Shown: positions 1 to 6,856 of the stretch, piece after piece
Layout of the letters: the number at the start of each line of letters is the position of its first letter
How positions within the stretch are numbered: position 1 is the stretch's first letter
NCBI GenBank assembly: GCA_900766915.1
Contig: CAAFXE010000344.1
Span: forward strand, 1-30,068
Direction: 5' to 3'
Source: Lachnospiraceae bacterium
Lineage (GTDB): Bacteria > Bacillota > Clostridia > Lachnospirales > Lachnospiraceae
DNA length: 30,068 bases
Notes under the pieces: model-generated
What the model was told of the DNA's origin: nothing
Seen by the model: only the letters and a program-made list of their open reading frames with translations
The model's database searches: none
Position numbers and translations under genes: made by a program

Positions 1-657
1 GCATCCCGACCTTGATCGTTCCACCACAGCATCCACATTCAGATTCTTACAAATGCGCCGCAAAGCATTTATTTCTTCTTTCCAGCTGTCATCATTATTC
101 GCATAATCTTCTCGCTCTGCTCCCTTTGCATGGTTATCAAAATCAAATACCAGCAACTGACAAAGATTGTTTTCAAGCATCGGATATATCGCCACGACAT
201 CATTGCCATTTGGATCTGTCCCATTCATATGCGTCTTTATCAAAGGCAGGGTAACCGGCTTATATGCCCTTAATTCGCAATCCTTACAACGAACTCCATC
301 CTTTTTTTGTATATGGCAGCCACGATCCCAGCGGTTAAAGCACTGTGTATAATATCCGTTCTTCCCCGTTTTGGGATTCGTATAACGAAGGTCATACACA
401 TCCTTCCTTCCGCGGCAGAACATCATAAAAAAGTCACTTGCAATCTTATCCGTAACATCAAATTTCTTTATACGAGCACCCTGATCCGGATCATATAATT
501 CCACAACTCCTTCAGCATTGCCTGACACAATATCCGCATACGAAACACCGGCTTCATCCAGACGTTCTTTCAGAAGTCGGTTTTCATCCTCCAATGCCTG
601 TATCCTGGATTGCAATGATTTGATTATATCTGAATATTGTTGCGTAAGTTCCTTCAT
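1..657 (-). CDS. TOTE-type archaeo-eukaryotic primase, N-terminal part (runs off left edge)
   Basis: Reverse-strand frame open from an ATG at 657 to the window edge, 219 codons with no stop. GGAGG lies nine bases before the start. Residues 1-38 are a charged coiled coil (LQSRIQALEDENRLLKERL). Residues 70-219 match the pattern of the primase domain found in TOTE conflict proteins: FCRGRKDVY near 80, four cysteines at 106, 114, 124 and 127 that could bind zinc, AIYPML near 156, the acidic metal-binding motif FDFDNH at 171-176, and ERSRSG at 213-218, just before the expected glycine/histidine motif that is cut off. In this family the primase is usually fused or linked to a helicase and nuclease, and a role in conflict with foreign DNA is proposed. 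Family assignment is by recalled motif pattern; the rest of the protein is not visible. Confidence 0.75.
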   Translation of the reverse strand, partial: MKELTQQYSDIIKSLQSRIQALEDENRLLKERLDEAGVSYADIVSGNAEGVVELYDPDQGARIKKFDVTDKIASDFFMMFCRGRKDVYDLRYTNPKTGKNGYYTQCFNRWDRGCHIQKKDGVRCKDCELRAYKPVTLPLIKTHMNGTDPNGNDVVAIYPMLENNLCQLLVFDFDNHAKGAEREDYANNDDSWKEEINALRRICKNLNVDAVVERSRSGC

Positions 658-820
658 CTCTATCACCCTCCCAGCTTCCCCATAACCTCTATCTTCTCCA
701 CCGGAATATGCCTACCGCCTCTTTGTATGTATCTGCTCTGAATGCCTTTCTGGTCTCATACTGTGATCTGTGCCACAACGGAGATACATGCGCCGTTGAT
801 ATATGAACTATCCTTTTCAA

Positions 821-1231
821 TTATTCTAGTTCCGAAATAATTGTTTCAATACATGCAACACATTTTTCGACTTTTTTCAATTTCTTTTTATCCTCATCAT
901 TCATTTCCATTAATTTGAACGGATTGATTCTTACATCTCTTTCAATTTTTTCTAGAGTGCCTTTGAATATTTCCAAATAGGAATCAATCAAATTATCCAC
1001 ATAATTACCGGTATCTATGTCAGTTTTTTGATACATTGCCCTACTTACACATTTGTATCCAACCCCTGGATCTGTTAATGTTTTCAACGCCCCTGTTAAC
1101 ATACCTTCCGTATAATTTTTTCCCGGTTGAGCCTGTCTGGCATACGCAAATAATTCAGCTCTACTATGCAGCAGACCATCGTCTAACAATTCTTTGAAAC
1201 TGGTTCTAATCTCTTGTGCATTAGTTTTCAT
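821..1231 (-). CDS. Hypothetical protein, possible winged-helix N-terminus
   Basis: 136 residues starting behind a strong AAGGAGG site and a consensus promoter (1285-1313). I do not recognise the family. Residues 1-70 look like a small helical/winged-helix domain: short helices, then GYKCVSRAMYQK, which could be a wing strand. Residues 75-136 are mostly charged helix (DDEDKKKLKKVEKCVACIETI). There is no signal peptide or membrane segment. It lies 163 bp upstream of the TOTE primase gene on the same strand, so it may belong to the same accessory locus as a regulator or partner; that link is inferred from position. The coding sequence is visibly more AT-rich than the core genes further right, which suggests acquisition by transfer. 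Confidence 0.65.
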   Translation of the reverse strand: MKTNAQEIRTSFKELLDDGLLHSRAELFAYARQAQPGKNYTEGMLTGALKTLTDPGVGYKCVSRAMYQKTDIDTGNYVDNLIDSYLEIFKGTLEKIERDVRINPFKLMEMNDEDKKKLKKVEKCVACIETIISELE

Positions 1232-1284
1232 TTTTAACCTCCTTACACATTGTTAATTTATTAATCTTTTTAAACTTTGATTTT

Positions 1285-1313
1285 ATTATAAGTTATACTT
1301 TTTTATTTGTAAA
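1285..1313 (-). promoter_or_regulatory. SigA-type promoter of the 136-residue gene
   Basis: On the minus strand, -35 TTTACA (1308-1313), a 17-nt spacer and a perfect -10 TATAAT (1285-1290). Expected transcription start is about 40-50 nt before the start codon at 1231. It is embedded in very AT-rich sequence. Together with the two terminators below it accounts for most of the gene-free stretch 1232-1649, in which I see no other gene. Confidence 0.7.
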
Positions 1314-1387
1314 GAATTTATTTCATTTTTGAACAAGATGAATATTTATTGTATTATTTTTCTCCCCAAAAAACTACATACACAACA

Positions 1388-1432
1388 TAAAAAGCACTAA
1401 TTTGCTGGCAATCCCCGTCTACAAATCAGTGC
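1388..1432 (-). terminator. Intrinsic terminator (second of a tandem pair)
   Basis: Minus-strand stem of 11 bp, one pair being G-U, with arms at 1422-1432 and 1394-1404, followed by five T at 1389-1393. It lies 3' of the HD-GYP gene, after the terminator at 1495-1526, and would keep that gene from reading into the accessory locus. Confidence 0.55.
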
Positions 1433-1494
1433 CTTGATGATAACACACTCCATAAACATCATTAACTTGAGGTGCCAGTTTGGAACCTCAAACC

Positions 1495-1526
1495 TATAAA
1501 TAAAGCCGTGGCTCTCGCCACGGCTT
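1495..1526 (-). terminator. Intrinsic terminator of the HD-GYP gene
   Basis: Perfect 9-bp stem AAGCCGTGG/CCACGGCTT (1503-1511 and 1518-1526) with a six-base loop. On the minus strand it is followed by a T-rich tract (TTTATTTAT). It lies about 125 bp past the stop codon at 1650. Confidence 0.7.
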
Positions 1527-1649
1527 CATCACCTAACACAATGCCTACATTACAGCCACGAGGATTATCTCCAGACAACCGACTTAACACTTTAACCTAA
1601 AATACTGTCTCTATCGACTATTCTAAAGGATGATTATTGCATTTCCATC

Positions 1650-3338
1650 TCACTCCACATTGCTGTTGTACAAGTTCTCGATTTGAGTCCGGCATTGCAG
1701 AAACGCTCTACACAAAGACGGATCAAAGTGGCTGCCGGAGGATTCCTCTATGATGCCGAAAGCCTTATCGTAGCTGAACTGCTCCTTGTATACCCGCTTG
1801 CTTACCAATGCGTCAAACACATCTGCCAGCGCCATAATCCGGGCTTCCAAAGGAATCTCCTCCCCGATAAGTCCGCAAGGATAACCCGTACCGTTCCACT
1901 TTTCGTGATGATAGTGAGCCACATTTACCGCAATGTTCTTAAATTGCAGATCGTCGGAGTTTTGCAGAATTCGAGCCACGATTTCCGCACCCTTCTGGGC
2001 GTGGAGCTTCATAATCTCATATTCCTCCGAAACATATTTACCCGGCTTATTGAGAATGCTGTCGGGAATGGCAATCTTTCCGAAGTCATGCAAAGGTGCG
2101 GCTTTGATAATCCGAGCCGCTGTTTCTTTGGTCAACGCCGGGGAATAGTCCGTAGCCAGCAGATACTCTACGAACACCCGCACCACATCGCTGGTGCGGC
2201 GGATGTGCCCGCCGGTGTCGTTATCCCGGTTTTCAACGATACTTGCCATGGAAACGATGATGTCGTTTTGTACCTCCACCAGCCGGGCAGTTTTCTCCTT
2301 CACCTGTGCGCCCAGCTCTTCATTATATCGCTCCACCAGTTTAAGGTACTGCTGTTGTGGGGTGTCATCCCGAATACGAATGCAATGCAATACTCTCCGG
2401 TTCATCCTGGAGACGGAATGGCAAACCTCCAGAATTCTCCCCTCACGCTCAAAATAGACAACATTCTGGGAATCCCCTGTCAGAATCCATTTTCTTAGCT
2501 GAAGCAAAAAATCCGTGGAAAAATCCTGAATCCGGTAATCAATTTTCAGTTTGTTCAGCTCCGGAAACCATTGTTTTGCCTGCTCATCTGCACCGGATAA
2601 ACGAAATTTGTCATCACAGATCACGAACCCATACTCCCGGCTCTCCTCAATAGCTTCTCTGGAAATACCTTTTACATCGTAAGTGACCACCCGGTTCAGC
2701 AGCAGAAGAATTCCGCCGGCGCAAGCGGTATAGGCCATTGGCAGCAGTTCCACCTTCAGTCCCACCATTCGCTCTCCCACGAAGGTAGTACTGCAAAAAA
2801 TCAAAAGGCACAAGGAACCCACGCTAACAAAATATGACACATGCTTTTTCTTGCGCAGTGCATTGGCAACAATAATCAATCCACAGCCCAGCGTTATCAC
2901 GATGTATATCGGGCTAAGCAAATGTAAAGGACCATATTCCCTCTTTAAGAAGGTGTAGCCGTCACGAATCACCAACTCAACACTTCGATAGTACCAGCCC
3001 ACATATCCAACGGAGGAAGCTCCCAGAAATATGATAAAGCAAATGCAAATGCACAGCACCCTAACAGCTGACGGGATGCGAGTTTTGCACAAATCCGCAA
3101 TGGCCTGGATTGTGAACAGCAGCAAAAAAGGATATGCCAGACAGTACACCTGATTTCCCAGCAGAACCGCCTCCTCCGTCCTGGCTCCGGCTATTTGCAG
3201 ATAACCCAGATTTACGATGACAACCGCAACCGTCATAAGAAGATAATACACCGAAATATGCTTTTGAAATCTGCTTAGCAGAAAAAATACATAGCCTATG
3301 GAAATCATCAACATTACAAAATATAGTGCTTGCATCAT
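1650..3338 (-). CDS. Membrane 7TM sensor with HD-GYP phosphodiesterase domain
   Basis: 562 residues. Residues 1-215 hold about seven hydrophobic segments, like the N-terminal 7TM sensor module of some histidine kinases. Residues 225-325 resemble a degenerate PAS domain, 330-358 form a coiled coil, and 365-555 are an HD-GYP domain with H378, the HD pair at 417-418, HH at 477-478 and the GYP motif at 485-487. HD-GYP enzymes hydrolyse cyclic di-GMP (some act on other cyclic dinucleotides), so this is a likely signal-controlled phosphodiesterase in the membrane. All key residues look intact. The start ATG follows AAAGGA. It is a single-gene unit with its own promoter (3401-3429) and terminator. 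The ligand and exact nucleotide specificity cannot be read from sequence. Confidence 0.85.
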   Translation of the reverse strand: MMQALYFVMLMISIGYVFFLLSRFQKHISVYYLLMTVAVVIVNLGYLQIAGARTEEAVLLGNQVYCLAYPFLLLFTIQAIADLCKTRIPSAVRVLCICICFIIFLGASSVGYVGWYYRSVELVIRDGYTFLKREYGPLHLLSPIYIVITLGCGLIIVANALRKKKHVSYFVSVGSLCLLIFCSTTFVGERMVGLKVELLPMAYTACAGGILLLLNRVVTYDVKGISREAIEESREYGFVICDDKFRLSGADEQAKQWFPELNKLKIDYRIQDFSTDFLLQLRKWILTGDSQNVVYFEREGRILEVCHSVSRMNRRVLHCIRIRDDTPQQQYLKLVERYNEELGAQVKEKTARLVEVQNDIIVSMASIVENRDNDTGGHIRRTSDVVRVFVEYLLATDYSPALTKETAARIIKAAPLHDFGKIAIPDSILNKPGKYVSEEYEIMKLHAQKGAEIVARILQNSDDLQFKNIAVNVAHYHHEKWNGTGYPCGLIGEEIPLEARIMALADVFDALVSKRVYKEQFSYDKAFGIIEESSGSHFDPSLCRAFLQCRTQIENLYNSNVE

Positions 3339-3400
3339 ATTTTTCCTTTCTTATTAGAGTTTCTGAAGGTGTAATCCGTTCTCGTTTTTCTAGTTTCAAC

Positions 3401-3429
3401 ATTCTATCATATGCCAGTACATTCTGCAA
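3401..3429 (-). promoter_or_regulatory. Promoter of the HD-GYP gene
   Basis: Minus strand: -35 TTGCAG (3424-3429), 17-nt spacer, -10 TAGAAT (3401-3406). The predicted leader to the ATG at 3338 is about 55 nt. Confidence 0.55.
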
Positions 3430-3465
3430 TTTAGAAAATGCTCTGGGCACCATGATTCCAAATAA

Positions 3466-3496
3466 CAAAAAAGCACCTACCATTTCTGATAGATGC
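3466..3496 (-). terminator. Intrinsic terminator of the MerR gene
   Basis: Minus-strand 9-bp stem including G-U pairs (3488-3496 with 3473-3481), six-base loop, then six T (3467-3472), 20 bp past the MerR stop codon. Confidence 0.6.
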
Positions 3497-3515
3497 CTCC
3501 TTTTGAAAACAATGA

Positions 3516-4244
3516 TTATTTCCCGCAATATGCCTGAATTGCTTGATCCGCGAACACCGCAGTGCCTTCTCCCCCAACCTGATCGATGTTGGTTGTAAAG
3601 TCACCGCCGCCTGCATACATGGCACCAAGGCTCAACAGGATCTCATCCGTACAGGTATAAAAATGTTCCGTAATAAAATCCTGCAGCTTCTTTGCCAAAG
3701 CAACTGCATTTTCCCCATCCGGGCTCTGATCCTTAATCTTGCCAAACTCAGCAAAAATTTCCATCATCTTAACATTGATTGTCTTTTGTTCCTCCTGGCT
3801 TCGTCCTGCGGATTTCTGTTCATATTCTTTATAAGCAGCGGTCTTTCCCCAGGATTCTTTTGCCTGCTTGGCATATTCATCAATTTTTTTCGTATCAAAT
3901 GCCTCAAAACTCATATGTTTTACTCCAATCGTTTTTATTCCCCAGGCGAGATCGATCAGGTTCTGTAAATGCTCTTTACGCAGTTCCAGCAAATGGATCT
4001 GCTGTTCCAGAGCCTTGCTCCTGTCAAAATCCGGGCTGTCCAGAATGTCTTTGATCTCCTTCAGTGAAAATTCCAGTTCCCTGAATAGCAAAATATGCTG
4101 CAGCCGCTCCAATGCTGTATCATCATATAAGCGGTATCCTGCGTTCGAAACTTCCGTGGCCGGCAGAAGTCCAATATGATCGTAGTGGTGAAGAGCACGT
4201 ATACTTACTCCTGATATTTTGCTGACTTCATGTACTGTCATCAT
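3516..4244 (-). CDS. MerR-family regulator with TipAS drug-binding domain
   Basis: 242 residues from the start chosen here. Residues 1-70 are a MerR winged helix (TVHEVSKISGVSIRALHHYDHIG). Residues 75-110 are the dimer coiled coil. Residues 120-242 resemble the TipAS antibiotic-recognition domain of TipAL/Mta proteins, with the conserved LGAMYAGGGDFTTNID stretch near the end. Such proteins bind diverse drugs and activate exporter genes and their own promoter. A longer frame begins ten codons upstream at 4274, but GAGGTGAT just before the ATG-ATG pair at 4244-4239 supports the shorter form. No transporter is adjacent; its neighbours are the divergent Hsp20 and the downstream HD-GYP gene, so targets other than itself are unknown. 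Confidence 0.85.
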   Translation of the reverse strand: MMTVHEVSKISGVSIRALHHYDHIGLLPATEVSNAGYRLYDDTALERLQHILLFRELEFSLKEIKDILDSPDFDRSKALEQQIHLLELRKEHLQNLIDLAWGIKTIGVKHMSFEAFDTKKIDEYAKQAKESWGKTAAYKEYEQKSAGRSQEEQKTINVKMMEIFAEFGKIKDQSPDGENAVALAKKLQDFITEHFYTCTDEILLSLGAMYAGGGDFTTNIDQVGGEGTAVFADQAIQAYCGK

Positions 4245-4274
4245 TTTGATCACCTCTTTCTCTGTGGTAATCAT

Positions 4275-4305
4275 AGCATAAACTATGACATAACGTCAGA
4301 GTCAA
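4275..4305 (-). promoter_or_regulatory. MerR-type promoter with 19-bp spacer
   Basis: Minus strand: -35 TTGACT (4300-4305), spacer of 19 nt (4281-4299), -10 TATGCT (4275-4280). The spacer contains the dyad TGAC-GTTA-GTCA-like core. An overlong 19-bp spacer with a dyad is the hallmark of promoters that MerR proteins remodel, so autoregulation by the adjacent MerR-TipAS protein is likely. Confidence 0.65.
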
Positions 4306-4359
4306 TATCTTTTTTTCAACCACAGTTTATATTTTCTTTATCATTCCTTTATAAAATCA

Positions 4360-4386
4360 TTAGCACTCACCTGTTGACAGTGCTAA
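4360..4386 (+). promoter_or_regulatory. CIRCE operator (HrcA binding site)
   Basis: TTAGCACTC at 4360-4368, nine-base spacer, CAGTGCTAA at 4378-4386. This matches the CIRCE inverted repeat (TTAGCACTC-N9-GAGTGCTAA) except for one base in the right arm. It overlaps the -35 box of the hsp20 promoter, so HrcA repression of the small heat-shock gene is expected. Confidence 0.88.
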
Positions 4387-4402
4387 CACATGGTGATATA
4401 AC
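4374..4402 (+). promoter_or_regulatory. SigA promoter of hsp20
   Basis: -35 TTGACA (4374-4379), 17-nt spacer, -10 TATAAC (4397-4402). The -35 box lies inside the CIRCE element. The leader to the ATG at 4501 is about 90 nt. Confidence 0.8.
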
Positions 4403-4500
4403 ATACTTGAACGAAGGAAAGGAAACATCGAAAGGCAAAACTTCCGGACGTTCCCCGAAACATCCCCGTTACAAAATTATTTTTAAAGGAGCGATGTTTT

Positions 4501-4959
4501 ATGTTAAGACCGAGTATTTTAGGAGAAAACTTATTTGATGACTTTTTTGATTTTCCGGATTTCGAGAAGATGGAACGTCAGATGAACAAAAAGCTTTACG
4601 GACACCATGCAAAAAATCTGATGAAGACGGATATTAAGGACAAAGGTGATTCCTACGAAATGATTATTGATCTGCCGGGCTTTAAGAAAGAGGAAATCAC
4701 CGTAGAGCTTGACCACGGTTATCTCACCATCTCTGCTGCAAGAGGCTTAGGTCAGGATGAGAAGGAAAAAGATACCGGTAAATACATCCGTCGTGAACGA
4801 TATGCCGGTGCCTGCCAGAGAAGCTTCTATGTAGGAGAAACTGTTACACAGGAAGATATCAAAGCTGAATTTAAGCATGGTATTCTGAAACTGATGATTC
4901 CGAAACAAAAACCTGCTGTAGAAGAGAAAAAAGATCGCTATATTGCAATTGAAGGATAA
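4501..4959 (+). CDS. Small heat-shock protein Hsp20 (alpha-crystallin family)
   Basis: 152 residues. The N-terminal arm (1-42) carries FDDFFDFPDFEKMERQM, as in many clostridial Hsp18/20 proteins. Residues 43-140 are the alpha-crystallin domain, with YEMIIDLPGFKKEEI and the C-terminal GILKLMIPK, which contains the I-x-I/V-like anchor region. It is an ATP-independent holdase that forms cytoplasmic oligomers around unfolding proteins. The start follows AAAGGAG with a nine-base gap. It is a single-gene unit between a CIRCE-controlled promoter and a perfect terminator palindrome, so it is likely induced by heat or misfolding through HrcA. Length and motifs are normal for the family. Confidence 0.93.
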   Translation: MLRPSILGENLFDDFFDFPDFEKMERQMNKKLYGHHAKNLMKTDIKDKGDSYEMIIDLPGFKKEEITVELDHGYLTISAARGLGQDEKEKDTGKYIRRERYAGACQRSFYVGETVTQEDIKAEFKHGILKLMIPKQKPAVEEKKDRYIAIEG

Positions 4960-5003
4960 AACGAAAGGATGCGGCAGCTGCCGCATCCTTTCGTTATTTT
5001 CTT
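4960..5003 (+). terminator. Intrinsic terminator of hsp20
   Basis: Perfect 36-bp palindrome directly after the stop codon: 18-bp arms 4960-4977 and 4978-4995, centred on CAG|CTG, followed by TTATTTTC. The symmetry means it could also stop transcription from the other side. Confidence 0.88.
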
Positions 5004-5029
5004 CTGTAAAAGATTTCAACTTCGGATAT

Positions 5030-5528
5030 TCAGTTTCCTGTCTCCTTCGATCCTACATGATTTCCCACAAACACTGTACCGGGCTGTTCACAGCGGGGAC
5101 ATATGAAGTCTTCCGGCAAATCCCCTTCATACTGATAACCGCAAACCGGACAGCTCCAGGATTCTTTTCCACCTGTAAAGGTAGCTGTATTGTCATCATC
5201 TGAATGTGTTTGAGAATTTCTTTTAAGATATCTATTGCTGCCTTGTGGCTGAATCCTTTTTTATAAGGTCTCTCTTCACACAGCGCCTGATAGATGTCAA
5301 GACAGGCCAGCGGGTGATATCTTCAAGACCTTCAATATCACTCAGCATACGATAGGTTCCCATGGCATGATTCTGTATTTCTGTATATTCTTCTTTTGTT
5401 AGCCTACCCGGCTTTTCCAGTATGTTTTCCGGAATCATCAGCTTACCGATATCGTGCAGCGCTCCCGCAACATAAAGACAGCTGCAGGTATCATCATCCA
5501 ACCCATAATAAAATCTCCCTCTAATCAC
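5030..5528 (-). pseudogene. Remnant of an HD-GYP protein with C-terminal rubredoxin domain
   Basis: Three fragments in different reverse frames. First, 5528-5290 reads LYVAGALHDIGKLMIPENIL to GLEDITRW, the HD half of an HD-GYP domain; its N-terminal part is missing and a GTG overlaps the stop of the upstream gene. Second, in another frame, about 5300-5225 reads ACLDIYQALCEERPYKKG then FSHKAAIDILKE, the C-terminal end of such a domain; the intervening HHE/GYP segment is deleted. Third, a further frame change leads to SWSCPVCGYQYEG to DFICPRCEQPG (about 5160-5070), a rubredoxin-like fold with two CxxC pairs (first Cys at 5152), ending at the stop 5030-5032. The HD fragment alone is open for 98 codons, but it lacks the GYP half and cannot be a complete enzyme. 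Confidence 0.75.
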
Positions 5529-6388
5529 AATTTTCTATTTTCTTCCATGGCCAGATAAGACACCACGCTGTGTGCCGCAATATTTCCCTCACCCACAGCC
5601 TTGGTATACTGATAGGGACGTCCGGTACAATCGCCACATGCAAAGCACCCCTTCAGGTTCGTTGCCATCTTCCGGTCCACTTCGATATGCCCCTTTTCTA
5701 CCTGGATTCCCGGAATCAGGTTGGAAGGTGCAATGGCATTTCTAAGACAGAATACGCCGTCTACTTCCAAAGTCTCTCCGGATCGAAGAGTCAGAAAACG
5801 CACCCTGGTATCCCCCGTGATCTTCACTGGCTTGTCCTTGAAAACTTCCACATTGTCAGACTCTACAGAGCTTTCAAAGGTTGGAAAATAATAGACCTGA
5901 TCCGCCAGCCCTGCCAGATATTCTACCTCATGTTCATACCTGGCGGCATTGCAGATGACAGCAATCTTCTTGCCCTGGTAGAGCATTCCGTCACAGGTGG
6001 CACAGTAGCTGACACCTCTTCCTAAAAATTCCTGCTCACCTTCCAGTTCCTTTGCCGACATCACTCCCATAGCCAGGATCAGTGTTTTTGCTTCATAAAT
6101 TTCGTTATCTGCCAAAACCATGTAATATCCCGAAGCATCCATGACATTGGTCACCATTTTTTCAGAGATTTCCAATTCTGCAGACTGGATATGTTCCTGA
6201 AATCTTTCATAGAGTTCCTGTCCGGTAATTACCGGAAAACCCGGATAATTCACAATTTTTTCTGCTTTGATCACCTTATCACTTAAATTGTGTGATCCAA
6301 ACCAGACAAAGTTTTTATGATAAGTCTTCAGGTTGATGGCCGCCGACAATCCCGCCGGACCGCTTCCTATAATAATGCAATCGTACAT
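5525..6388 (-). CDS. Thioredoxin-reductase-like flavoprotein without canonical NADPH motif
   Basis: 287 residues. The FAD site GSGPAGLSAA is at 8-17, the redox pair CATCDG has C129 and C132, and GCFACGDCTG near 250 is the second FAD motif. Where thioredoxin reductases carry the NADPH-binding GGGxSA, this protein reads AVICNAARYEHEVEY (143-157), with no glycine cluster. Clostridia have thioredoxin-reductase relatives that lack this motif, namely ferredoxin-dependent (FFTR) and deeply rooted (DTR) forms, and this protein fits that pattern; the electron donor is inferred. GGAGGGG precedes the start. It follows the ArsC/Spx-like gene by 27 bp, probably as an operon for thiol redox control. Its TGA overlaps the pseudogene remnant. 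Confidence 0.82.
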   Translation of the reverse strand: MYDCIIIGSGPAGLSAAINLKTYHKNFVWFGSHNLSDKVIKAEKIVNYPGFPVITGQELYERFQEHIQSAELEISEKMVTNVMDASGYYMVLADNEIYEAKTLILAMGVMSAKELEGEQEFLGRGVSYCATCDGMLYQGKKIAVICNAARYEHEVEYLAGLADQVYYFPTFESSVESDNVEVFKDKPVKITGDTRVRFLTLRSGETLEVDGVFCLRNAIAPSNLIPGIQVEKGHIEVDRKMATNLKGCFACGDCTGRPYQYTKAVGEGNIAAHSVVSYLAMEENRKL

Positions 6389-6415
6389 GGTTCCCCTCCG
6401 GTTTTTCTTTCGGCA

Positions 6416-6766
6416 TTAAAGCATTTTTTCAGCCCACTGCGTTTCCTTAAATCCTGTCAGCACAAAGTCTTCTCCTACAACCAGCGGTCTTTTTACCAGC
6501 ATACCGTTGGTAGACAGAAGTTTTAACTGGTCTTCCTCAGACATTTCAGGCAGTTTTTCCTTTAATTTCATTTCCTTATAAAGAAGTCCGCTTGTATTAA
6601 AGAATTTTTTCAGCGGCAGCCCGCTTTTTTCATACCACTGCTTTAATTCCTCATAGGTAGGATTTTCTTCTACAATGGGACGTTCCTCAAATTCTACCTG
6701 ATTTACCTCCAGCCATTTCAATGCTTTGAGGCAGGTGCTGCATTTTCTGTAAACTAAAACTAACAT
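6416..6766 (-). CDS. ArsC/Spx-family thioredoxin-fold protein
   Basis: 116 residues, the usual length of the ArsC/Spx/YffB family. The redox motif CSTC lies at about residues 9-12 of a thioredoxin-like fold. The C-terminal half has the family pattern LSTNGMLVKRPLVVGEDFVLTGFKE. Members include thiol-dependent arsenate reductases and the RNA-polymerase-binding regulator Spx; the motifs here do not decide between them. GGAGGAAAG precedes the ATG. It is the first gene of a two-gene unit with the thioredoxin-reductase-like flavoprotein, which suggests that the flavoprotein may help recycle its cysteines (inference). No arsenic-resistance genes are nearby, which argues against a dedicated arsenate role. 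Confidence 0.85.
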   Translation of the reverse strand: MLVLVYRKCSTCLKALKWLEVNQVEFEERPIVEENPTYEELKQWYEKSGLPLKKFFNTSGLLYKEMKLKEKLPEMSEEDQLKLLSTNGMLVKRPLVVGEDFVLTGFKETQWAEKML

Positions 6767-6856
6767 AATATACTTTCCTCCAAAAGCAGGTACTGCTCAC
6801 TTCATTCTAGTAACCAAAAGTATTTCTATACATTTCATTAAATACGATTCTGTCAT

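Noticed and set aside
12..498. Plus-strand open frames at the left edge
   Set aside because: They lie antisense to the continuous reverse frame with clear primase motifs and show no recognisable protein features.
1683..2498. Long plus-strand frame of 271 codons
   Set aside because: It is the shadow of the HD-GYP gene, whose motifs are unambiguous on the minus strand.
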